Assembly (NCBI RefSeq): GCF_947179165.1
Contig: NC_077245.1
Location: 48,013,286 to 48,077,285, forward strand
DNA from: Solanum dulcamara
Lineage: Eukaryota > Streptophyta > Magnoliopsida > Solanales > Solanaceae
Direction of reading: 5' to 3'
Length of the DNA stretch: 64,000 nucleotides
The notes beneath the pieces were generated by a model. The model saw nothing but the letters and a program-made list of their open reading frames with translations, was not told the DNA's origin and did not search any database. Shown here in pieces: positions 44,701-56,700 of this stretch. Within the stretch, counting starts at the first letter, position 1; each line of letters begins with the position of its first letter. The translations under genes were made by a program, and so were the position numbers.

Positions 44701-47700
44701 CCTATCTTCTTTCTTCCTTATATTAGATGTTCTTATTGCAGGCTTCCGTATTATTGTTGTTAGTTACTTGTGATATATACTCCTTGCTTACATGCTCTTT
44801 ATACTTGCTTTATACTTGGAGCTCAGTCGGCCGATGCATACTGAGTGACACTTGTTGGTACTCATACTATACTTCTACACCATGGAGATCATAGGATGGA
44901 TTTTCACTATGATTTAGATATTGTGCAGAGCAGCTGTTGGATTTTGGAGACTTAGGTTTAGCTCTTGGCGGTCAGAGTTGCCTATCTCCCTCCGTTTCAG
45001 CTTGGACTAGTCTTTATTTTGTATTCGGAGACAGTCTGTATTACTATTATTATCATTGTATCTGTATGAACCTTGTTCTTCCTTATTTGGTTTAGTAGCT
45101 CAACTACCGACTGATACCAGGTCTTGGAGGTAATCTTGTTGTATTTATCTTATTCTTCTCTTATTATAATTGTTATTATTCATTTCTTTCCTTCCGCTTG
45201 TGATGGTCCGTTGCCTATGGTTTTGGACTGTGGGGTTAGGCTTACCTACTGGTGGGTTGATAGTAGGTGCAATCATTACTTGAGAAATCGGGTCATGACA
45301 CTCAAATCATAGATAAACAAACATATTAATCTATGGAGAATCAGCGAGGAGGAGGGCATTTTGGGAAACCTCGATCGAAGTGTAGTCATTGTCATAAACT
45401 TGGGCATACTCGTGACATATGTTATATTTTGCATGGTCCACCACCCAGTTATGATCATATTGCTCTAGAGGAATATAATGAGTTCCTTCGAAATCGTACA
45501 AGTAAGCAACTATCTCCACAAGTAGCATCTGTGGCTCAACCTAATCAATCGTCCAATAATGCTCATATTGCTCATACAGTGGTAAGAGGTAGACGGGTTT
45601 TCATAAGTTGAGAGTGGGATAATGGAACATAGGGTCGCTTATAGGGAAATCCATAGAGCTAGTGAAGAACTTTAAGAGGAGAAAGATTAATATAGCTTGT
45701 GTCCAGGAGACTAAATGGATAGGTTCCAAAGCTCGGGATGTGGATGGATTTAAATTATGGTACTCAGGAGGCTTAAGAGATAGGAATGGAGTAGGTATTC
45801 TAGTCGACACGGATCTTAAGGAGTGTGTGGTGGAGGTAAAGAGGATCAGTGATGTTTATTAAGCTAGTTATCGGCAGGCTTATTGTGAACGTTGTTAGTG
45901 CGTATGCACCCCATGTGGGCCCGGATGAAGAAGTCAAAAGGCTCTTTTGGGAGGATTTGGATGAGGTAGTGAGAGGTATACCGAGTACCGAAAAGATTTT
46001 CATTGATAGAGATTTCAATGGTCATATCGGTACAACTTCTAATGGTTTTGATGATGTCCATGAAGACTTTGGTTATTGCAAACTCGTGTTTTCTGAAGAG
46101 TGATAACCATTGGTCACCTTTAGTAGCACGGTAGCTAGGACAAAGATTGACTACTTACTCCTCCGGAAGGGTGATAGAGGCCTTTGTAAGGATTGCAAGG
46201 TTATTCCGAGTGAAAATATTACTACCCAACATAAGCTTTTGGTGATGGACTTGGAGATTAAGAGGGATAGGAGAAAGAAGACAATTTATGACCGACCAGG
46301 ATTAGATTCTCACGAGATAGTGGAGAATTTGATTGGTTTAGGATCCTGGAGTAGTAGCGGAGATGTGAACAACATGTGGGACATGATTGCTGGTTGCATT
46401 AGAAAAGTTGTTATCGAGGTTCTAGGGATATCGAGAGGAATATTTGGTGGTCGTCAAGGAGATTGGTGGTGGAATGGAGAAGTACAAGGCAAAGTGAAAG
46501 CTAAGAAGGTTGCCTATATGGAGTGATTGGAGTGCGTGGATAAGGAGGAGAAGAGTAGGCTTAAAGATATCTATAAGAAGGTGAACACGGAAGCGAAATC
46601 GGCGGTCACCAGTGCTAAGACGACAACTTTTGAACGCTTATATGTCTAGTTAAGGGAAAAAGGTGGGGATAAGAGATTGTATAAGTTCGCCAAAGCGAGA
46701 GAGACAAAAGCCCGCGACCTGGATCTAGTAAAGTGCATCAAGGACGAGGAAGGTGAAGTGTTAGTGGATGCGACCTCTATCAAGCAAAGGTGGCAAGCTT
46801 ACTTCCACACACTCTTAAATGAAAAAGGAGACATTGTACTAAATGATTTGGCGTACTCTCATAGTCTTCAAGACTTTGGATACTGCAAGTATTTTAGGGT
46901 TGAGGTAGTTAGACGTGTTATTAGCAGGATGAGGAGGGGGAGAGCGACCGGGTTCGATGAGATTTCGGTGGACTTTTGGAAGAGTACTGACAAGGCAGGT
47001 TTGGAGTGGTTGACTAAGGTGGAGTACTATGATTCCATTGTACAAGAACAAGGGTGATATCCAAAACTGTAATAATTACAGAGGTATCAAATTGTTAAGC
47101 CACACTGAAGATTTGGGAGATAGTGGTGGAGATGAAGGTGAGGAGAGGAGTGTCAATATTAGAGAATCAGTTCGGATTCATGCCGGGGCCGTCGACTACT
47201 GAAGTAATCCATCTTATGCGGAGACTGGTGGAGAAATTTAGAGAAAGAAAAATGGATCTTCATATGGTGTTCATTGACCTTGAAAAGGCCTATAACAAAG
47301 TTACAAGGGATGTTCTCTGGAGGTGTCTAGAGGCTAAAGGTGTCCCGATGGTGTATATTAAGGCGCTAAAAGACGTGTATGTTGGAGCCAAGACTCGGGT
47401 TAGAATGGTGGGAGGTGAGTCAGAGCATTTTCCTGTTGAGATGGGACTACATCATGGATATGTGCTGAGTCCTTTTCTTTTTGCCTTGGTGATGGATGAG
47501 CTGACACGGTCTATTCCGAAGGAGGTTCCATGGTGTATGCTATTTGCGGACGACAACCTGATGTTTCTGTTGCAAGTAATTCTTTTGCTTGTGTTTCACA
47601 ATCTAGTACTCTTGGATCATGGGTCATGGACTCAGGCACTTCTGACCATATCTCTGGTAATAAATCACTTTTGTCTGATATTGTTTATTCACAATCTCTT

Positions 47701-50700
47701 CTAGCTATTACTTTAGCTAATGGGATCCAAACAAAACCAAAAGGGATGGAAAAGCCAAACCCTTATCTTCTATCACTATAGACTCCGTTCTTTATGTCCC
47801 TGGCTCTCCTTTTAATCTGGCATCCGTTAGTCGTTTGACGCATTCCTTACATTGTGGCATATTCTTTTTTGATGATTTTTTTCTCATGCAGGACCGCAGT
47901 ACGGGACAGACAATTGGCACAGGACATGAATCACAAGGCCTTTACTATCTTAGCTCTTCAAATTCCTTCATGGCATGCTCCGTTATAGATCCTTCAGACC
48001 AGATTCACAAACGTTTGGGACATCCGAGTCTATCCAAGCTGCAAAAGATGGTGCCTAGTTTGTCTAGTTTAAACTGTGAGTTGTATCAACTTAGGAAACA
48101 CAATCGTGCTACATTTTCATGTAGTACTGAAGAATCGGTGAAGGAATCGGAGCTGCTATAGAATCAACATCTTACTCTTTAACGGCAAGCGCAACAACGA
48201 GAAGAGTTCACGCTCTTCTTCTTACAGTAAGTGCTGCAATTGAATCAGCTCTTGATGCAATAGCTCGTCTTTTATTTCCCTTTTTTCTGAGAGAGATGTC
48301 GTCCTTCCAGTTCCTGATGAATTGAGTCCGCCATCTATTTCATAGTAATCACGAAAAGCAAGCCAAGTGGATCAAGGCAGTGGATTGTGAATCCACCACG
48401 CGCGGGTTCAATCCCCGTTGTTCGCTTTCTGGATTATTGCCGATGTAATCATAAAAAGCGAATTTTTCAAGGACCGGATAAACTTTGATTTTCGGCTATT
48501 CAGAGTCTATTTTTTCATTAGTTCATTCTGATATTTGGGGTCCTAGTAGAGTTAGTTCACCTTTAGGATTTCGTTATTTTGTTAGTTTCATTGATGATTA
48601 TTCAAGATGCACTTGGGTTTTCTTAATGAAAGATCGTTCTGAGTTATTTTCTATATTCAAAAATTTCTTTGCTAAAATACAAAATCAATTTGGTGTTTCT
48701 ATTTGTACTTTTCGTAGTGATAATGCCTTAGAATACTTATCCTCTCAATTTTAGGAGTTTATGACTGACCATGAAATTATTCACCAAACATCTTGTCCGT
48801 ACACCCCTCAACAAAATGGTGTAGCAGAAAGGAAGAATAGGCATCTCATTGAGACCGCTCGCACTCTTCTCATTGAATCTCATGTTTCGTTGCGTTTTTG
48901 GGGTGATACAGTCCATGCGTCTTGTTAGTTAATTAATAGAACGCCCTCATCCTCTATTCAAAATTAGGTTCCACATTCCATACTATTTCCTTAGTCACGT
49001 CTTTACTTTATCCCCCCTTGTGTCTTTGGGAGCACATGCTTTGTTCATAACTTAGCCCCAAGGAAAGATAAATTAACCCCTCGTGCCCTCAAATGTATCT
49101 TTCTCGGTTACTCTCGAGTTCAAAAAGGGTATCGTTGTTATTCCCTGAACTTCATTGATACCTTATGTCCGTCGATGTCACATTCTTTGAATCTCAACCT
49201 TACTATACATCTTCTGATCATCCTGATGTATGTGAGGTCTTACCCATACATCAGGTCTTACATGTACCGACTTTTGAGGAATCTGCAGTCTCTCCTACAT
49301 CTCTAATATTAGTGCCACCACTCTCGACTTATCATCGTCGTCCGCGTCCAGTTGTAGTCCTAGATGATTCATGTCATGTACCGGACTCTGCGCCTACTGC
49401 GGACTTGCCTCCTTCTAGCCAACCAATTACACTTCAAAAAGGTATACGATCCACTCGAAATGCTAACCCACAATATACTTTCTTGAGTTATCATCATTTA
49501 TCCTCACCACATTATGCCTTTGTATCATCTTTGTCCTCTATTTCCATTCCTAAGACTACAGGTGAAACACTCTCTCATTCTGGATGGAGGCGGGCTATAT
49601 TGATGAGATATCTGCATTACATACGAGTGGTACTAGGGAGCTTGTTTCCCTTCCTACAGGTAAATCAATTGTTGGTTGCCGTTGGGTTTATGCAGTCAAA
49701 ATTGGCCCAGATGGTCAAGTTGATCGACTGAAGGCTCGCCTTGTTGCCAAAGGGTATACTCAGATATTTGGGCTAGATTATAGTGACACTTTCGCTCCTG
49801 TGGATAAAATAGCATCTGTCCGTCTTTTTCTATCTATGGTTGTCGTTCGTAATTGGCCTCTTCATCAGTTGGACATCAAGAATGCTTTTTTGCATGGTGA
49901 TCTTGAGGAAGAAGTTTATATGGAGCAACCACCTGATTTTGTTGCTTAGGGGGAGTCTAGTATCCTTTTATGTCGATTGTGTAGGTCACTCTATGGTCTG
50001 AAACAGTCTCCTTGAGACTGGTTTGGGAAGTTCAGCACAGTAATTTAGCAATATGACTCGTAGTGGAGCTGATCACTCTGTCTTCTATTGACATTCTACA
50101 TCAAATTTGTGTATTTATTTAGTTGTTTACGTTGATGATATCGTTATCACTGGCAATGATCAAGATGGTATCACTAATTTGAAGCAACATCTCTTTCAGC
50201 ATTTTCAGACTAAAGACCTCGGCAAACTCAAGTATTTTCTAGTTATTGAGGTTACTCAATCTAGATCAGGTATTGTTATTTCTCAATGCAAAAATGCCTT
50301 AGACATTCTTGAGGAGATAGGAATGACGGGATGTAGACCCATTGACACTGTTATGGATCCAAATGTTAAACTCCTTCCAGGACAAAGGGAATCACTCGAT
50401 AATCCTGAAAGGTATAGACGACTGGTTGGAAAGTTGAATTATCTCACAGTGACTAGACCTAACATCTCTTTTCCTGTGAGTGTTGCAAGTCAGTTTATGA
50501 CTTCTCCTTGTGATAGTCATTGGGATGCAGTTATTCGTATTCTGTGATATATAAAGTCAGCTCCCGGTAAAGGACTACTCTTCGAGGATCATGGCAATGA
50601 GCATATCATCGGATATACAAATGTTGATTGGGCAGGATCGCCCTCTAATAGATGTTCAACATCCGGATATTGTGTTTAAGTAGAAGGTAATTTGGTGTCG

Positions 50701-53700
50701 TTGAAGAGTAAGAAACAGAGTGTGGTTGCTCGATCTAGTGCAGAAGCAGAATATCGAGCAATGGTTGTAGCAACTTGTGAGCTAGTTTGGATCAAACAGT
50801 TGCTAAGAGAACTAAAATTTGGAGAAACCGGTCATATAGAACTTGTGTGTGATAATCAAGTAGCCCAATCGCATCAAATCCAGTTTTTTATGAGAGGACT
50901 AAGCACATTGAGATTGATTGTTACTTTGTCAGAGAAAAGATACACTTAGGAGATATTGTTACCACATTTGTGAAGTCAAGTGATCAACTTGCAGATATCT
51001 TTACCAAGTCTCTCACCGGTCCTCGTATTAATTATATTTGTAACAAGCTAGATACATATAATTTGTGTGCACCAGCTTGAGGGGGAGTGTTAGAATAGGA
51101 ATAGGTGTACACAATTCTACATAGAATAGGAAAAGGTGTACACAATCCTACTTAGAATAGGAATAGAAATATGAATAGTTTATAGTATCCAACTTGGAAA
51201 AGGATTGTTTTATAATGTCTATAAATAGGGTCTTTGTGTAATATTGTTCTTACACAATTCAATAATATTTTTCTCCTATATTTCTCACAGGTAGGATGGT
51301 CAAGGGTGGGGATTGGGGCTATTCGGTGGGTGGGAGGAGACAATGAACTTAGAATGTCACTTATGGAACTTGATTTCCCTACTTTCATTAGAGAAGGCAT
51401 TTTCCCCATTTTAAAGGAGCTTGATTTTTTAGAGAAAATGTTTCGAAAACATTTTGACCAACCAAACATGAGAAAATTGGAAAACCTCCATACCAAACAC
51501 TCGCATCTGGTTTTGATTTTGAGTGTCTATAAAAAGGTTCGTGAAGGGAGATCGCAATATATAATTGTTTAGTAAGAGAATATAAACAGTTAAACTTCAC
51601 TGCGGGCATTGGTGAAGTTTTATTGCGATAACCTGGGATATTGGATGCTTGGATAGTCAGGAAATATTGCACCTTCGAATTGCTATCAGGCTGAACTGCT
51701 GGTTCACTTCTACGGCCTCAAACTAGCCCATCAACAGAACCTTACCCCTCTCCAATAAATCTTGATGCACAGAAGGTCATCACTAGCATAATGTCTCAAC
51801 ATATAGCTCACTCATCACTTTTTAAACTATTGCAGATACTTGCACGGATTGCTAACTGATTCCTTGATGGAGCATGTCTAGAGGAAACAAAATTGGGTAG
51901 CACACAAGCTGGAAGAATATGGATGCGAAGAGGTGAACGACAACTCCATCATTGTGTTTGAAGACTCTCCACTTTTTGTCAAGGACGCACTGCAGGAAGC
52001 TATCAATGGGAAAGAATATCTTCTTCAAGGAATAGCCAACCCCAACCTTTTCCCCCTTGTAATGACTTTTCACAAAGTCGCCCCTCCCATATCCCTTTTT
52101 GTACTGACTTGCATACGAGTCCCTCCTTTTTGTATCACACAACACTCCATGTACTTTGGTAGTTTATTAATATAATCATTTGTTTGGACCAAAAAGAACG
52201 TAGGTAGATACACTCAAAGATTTCAGACCATGAGAACCTAGTTCACCACACCCAAAAGTCAGCTAGTGGTAGACCACCAGTACTGGAAGGAATAGATGGC
52301 AAACTTAATGTTCCAACACTAGTAAATTCATAATTAATATTTATTCAGGCATATGGAAATAAAGCATATATATGTATTCTTTAACGATTGGTACCTGTAA
52401 TGGTTTCATAACTTTAGACACCTGATTATCAGATTTATCAACAACCTCTTGCGCTTGCAGCTCCATAGAATCTCGAATAAGTTGACTTAGAAAAGTTACA
52501 TCATCAGACATGATACCAAACCCTTTTAGAAGTTTAGAGCCAAGCTGTAAGCTTGTCTGCAGAAAAATATATAGGGCATGATCAGAATTAACATAAAGAA
52601 AAAAAGAAGAATTGCCATGGCTTTACCTCTGCACTTTCAAGAATGGCATCTGTTGCTCCAACTTTCTTCAGATCTAATAAATGCATCACATCCTGAGCTC
52701 GTGCATATATTGGTACCTGTAAAATTGATATTCAGTCGAGAAATAGCAAAGGTCAGAATTGATGACCCTGAACCTGACACTATGATGAGTCATAAGAACC
52801 CAGATGTATTTAATGTATCCAACACCAGCGATGCACAAGAATAGTTACAGCTTTGTACTTTTCATCTATGTAAAGTTTTTTTATCCATTTTGAATTGGAT
52901 TATCCTCTTCAATTTTGTAAAATTGAACCTTTTCCCTAAATTCTCCATTGCAGCCCGATATACACAAGAAGGGATGGGGGGAAAGTACCGCTGGAAAGGC
53001 TAGTCGAATTCTCTGGACAGCTTCTGTGGTCCTTTCTTTTCCTCTGTACATGACCATGACTGCTTTCGGAGAAGATATACCAGCAGACTGCAGGACTGCA
53101 GGACGTGAACCATCACCATAAATAACAGGAAAACCAAGTTTTGTAGAAGCCTGTTGCAGTGACATGGACAAAATATCACTAACCAGTTCCTTTGGTTTTC
53201 CAACAAGAACATGCAATGTTGCAATTGCACACAACTTAATCTATGAAATAAAGTAACCTTTACAACAGAAGGATCTAGATCAAAAGCAACATATTGCAAC
53301 TCCTCCCCATCACTCGAAGCTAGTGGTGTTGATAATAAATTGGCAAGGACCTATATGAAGATAGAAAAACAAACCATCAGAAAGATAAAGCAGGGCTTCT
53401 TCCTAAGCAACAGCGATCCACAATTGCATTACCTGACCCATTTGGCCAAATCCAAGGATGACTACTGGTTCACTCAGATCAAAGTTTTCCATTTCAGCAG
53501 TTCTCTGAGATGATCAAGAATTACATTAGTAGTTATAAGAACAATTAACTTCTGATTCACGTTGGTCAGAGACTCCAAGAGCTTGAGGACCTCAGATAAT
53601 AACTCTGCTCTATTTCAAATCACCTCAGGAGAAAGAGACAGCAAAGCATATTTTTTATCCTGAACAGATGAGGCAATCAAATATTATACTAGACTATATG

Positions 53701-56700
53701 TGACACACAGGAATTTCAACAAAGTTTCGTCCTACATGTTTACTGAAAACTAAAATACAGTTTATCCGTTGCTAGGGTAATCTCAATGTTCATATGTGAA
53801 ATTTTAAGATTCAGAGAGATGAAGAAATGAGATAAAATTCAAAGAGGGAGATATTGCTCATGGATAAATCAATTTCATTACATTCCCTCATATTCCAGGG
53901 ACTGGTAAAAGACTTACATCCTCATTGTCAAACTTCTCACCAACAAACTCAGAAGCTCTTCGTCCAATTTCATTAAGTAACGGAGTCAGTGCCATAGATA
54001 GTACAACAACAATGATAAGTAGTTTATTCAGCTCGAGTGGCAGCACTCCTAGCCTACAGTAAAATGGTTGTATTATCAGTTGAAGAAAATTATTCTATTT
54101 CACAGAACTTCAGATGGAACTCACCTATTCGCTAGGGAAAAGACAACAAATCCAAATTCTCCTCCTTGAGAAAGAAGAAATCCAATTCTCACACTCTCCT
54201 GAAGGGATAGTCCAACTCGAGGACCTATTGCCGTTATGATCAATGTCTTGATAACAATCAGACCAGCCAACAGAGAAAGCACATTTGGCCACTCCCGGAA
54301 AAGAAGCTGGCATGAGGTTAAGAATTATGTGCAATTAGAGAAAGGGTTAAAGACCCACAAAGAGTGCATACTACACAACGTAATGAAGGTCATACTTGAG
54401 AATACCTGCATATCAATAGAAGTTCCAGTAGTCACAAAAAATAAACCAAGAAGTAATCCTCTGAATGGCCTTATATCAGCTTCAATCTGAGTACGGAAAT
54501 TTGTTTCTGCAAGCAGAGCCCCAGCTAAAAATGCTCCAAGCTGCACCATGGGATAAATATCAAATGATGGACTCAACTCCTCTCTGGGTCAATTGATATT
54601 ACTTTTTCAGAGGTGTATCTGACCGTGTCACTAAAGCCCAACTTCTGCGTTAATAGTGATGTTCCTGCAACAGTCAAAAGACAAAGTGCAACAAAAGCTT
54701 CCGAACTTCTTGTTTCTGCAACAACCTATTACCGATAAAAACAATCTATTGATTCAGCTGTAAAAATACAAGTGTATTTATTCACTGTGCCTATATTCTC
54801 CCCTAATTTATATGTTATTCTTGGCCAAAGAACAATGATGAGCACCTCAAAAACTCGCCTCCATATGTATTTCCCTCCAAAAGAAAGCAACCCCAGTCCA
54901 CCTAAAGCCTTCAGACTTTCTTTTGCAAGCATTGGCCAAATACTTTCTTCTATCAGATTCTGCAGAGATTTGAAGATAAAATAATTCTAATAACAGTCAT
55001 AAACACATACAGCAGCAAGGATAGAAACAAAAAATGGCATGTCCGTTAGCTTGATCCCACATCTGTGTAAAATATTTGCGAAATTACCTTATGTACCCCA
55101 TCCAAGGAAATTTTGACAAAGTTGGGGAACTAATTTATCTAATAGAGAGTCATTGACAACTCTTGCAAAATAATTTATCTAATAGAGACTCATTGATAAC
55201 TCTTGCAGTTTAACATATCGTCCATGATGAGATATTTTGACCTCTCATACTTAAAGGGAGAAAACCTATCTAAGTAGTTAAAATAATGATGCTTAGAGAC
55301 AGATTTTAAGCATAATATTTTCAAACTAACTGCTCAAAGAAAATTTATAAACATTCGAAATTTCCAAGCTCCACGTACCTGGGTCTCCAGCACCGGTAGA
55401 ATGACTAAAAGAGGCACAACAGCAATATCCTGTGTATATCAAGAAGCACAGAACAAATGAGGAAAGATTAATGGGCAGCATATTCCCTGGCTACTCACAC
55501 CATTGTCCCTGAATATAATGCAGAAAGGGAAATAAGACCTTTTCACCATTCTAAATGTAAGTGAGGTACGTAAGAGGATTTAAATGTCAAACTTGTAGAC
55601 CTATTAGAACTATCAAAAGTTCTAGCTCCCTGTTTACTAGGTCTCCATTTTCCTTTTCACTCCCCCTTATAGGGAGGATGTTGAGAATATTGTCATAAAG
55701 TTGGAATGAGTCTGATCAGATATATGAATATACAGTGGAGCAGAATTTTGACATCCAAGGCAGATTCATAATCATCAGTGCGGAACAAGGAGTTCAGAGG
55801 AGTAGTATTATCATTCCGGAACTCTCACATAATGTGGGCTGGGTTGATGTTTAAAGAGATTATTTCACAGAAAAGGCCAGACAACTACATGGTAACCCAC
55901 CAGGGAGTTATTCAGAGACAGTCTAGCCAAAGGGGTTGACGGAAGAAGACCTGGGGTGAAAAGCAATCAGTAAATTATATGTGGTCTCCAACATTACTAA
56001 ACAGAGGTCGGAATCTCTTCAAAACTGTTTGGTAGACAACTTTGTAGATCTTAGCAGAGAAATCCCAACATGCTCAGATGTAACTAGATAGGGACAATTT
56101 TTTTATAAAAAAAATAAATAAACAAGATAGGTACAGAATATTTGGGAAGTATCTGGAGGGTCAGTGTATTTGAAATGAATGAGTTCAATTTCCTATCCGA
56201 ATTCCCATCAAAGGAGGAGGCACAAAGTGTCCAAATGGATAAATGGTGCTGGAAAAATTTGGCATTGAACCTTCAATGGTGGTTATTGAAGACAGGCTGT
56301 TTTTCCAAAAAAAACATTTGAACAGGAATTGGTATGGATCAGATTACTAGGGATACCTTTATATTTGTGGTCTGATAAGATGTTTAAAGAGATTGAGAAG
56401 AAGTACAGTGGGTGGTTAGAAACTGAGGAAGACATATCTTTGAGAAACCATCTCCGATGGACTAGATTAAGAATCGAAGGGCCACCAGATTTTATGCAGT
56501 CAACGATACAAGTGGAATTAGAGGAATTGATCTTCAAGACTCCTCTATGGGTAGAAAGAACAGCAATAGTTTGAAGGAAAATGGCCGGAAGGAATTGCAG
56601 CGCCGCCAACAATGTGACTCTCAGGTGGTCTGATTTAAGTCTAAGGTCCTCTAGAGAAGATGCAAGACCATTGGGTAATGGGGTCCTTCGGTGGGACAGA

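Larger units (their letters stand above)
45301..51289 (+). mobile_element. Copia element with 3' LTR, 5' LTR lost
   Basis: Plus-strand Copia remains in the correct order: gag knuckle, protease, pre-integrase, integrase, RT, RNase H, purine tract and 3' LTR. It is interrupted by an RTE LINE piece (45603-47559) and an organelle-like piece (48136-48498). It lies in the KEA3-like last intron, antisense to the gene. Several stops occur, but long frames remain, so decay is moderate. Confidence 0.88.

Noticed and set aside
51852..52175. Frames on both strands, one faintly like a LINE RNase H tail
   Set aside because: The similarity is too weak to support; it is listed only as intron sequence.
55015..55066. 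Possible extra KEA3-like exon (acceptor CACAG before ATGTGGGATC)
   Set aside because: The neighbouring exons join in phase to an expected protein without it, and it adds no family sequence; its downstream donor is weak.
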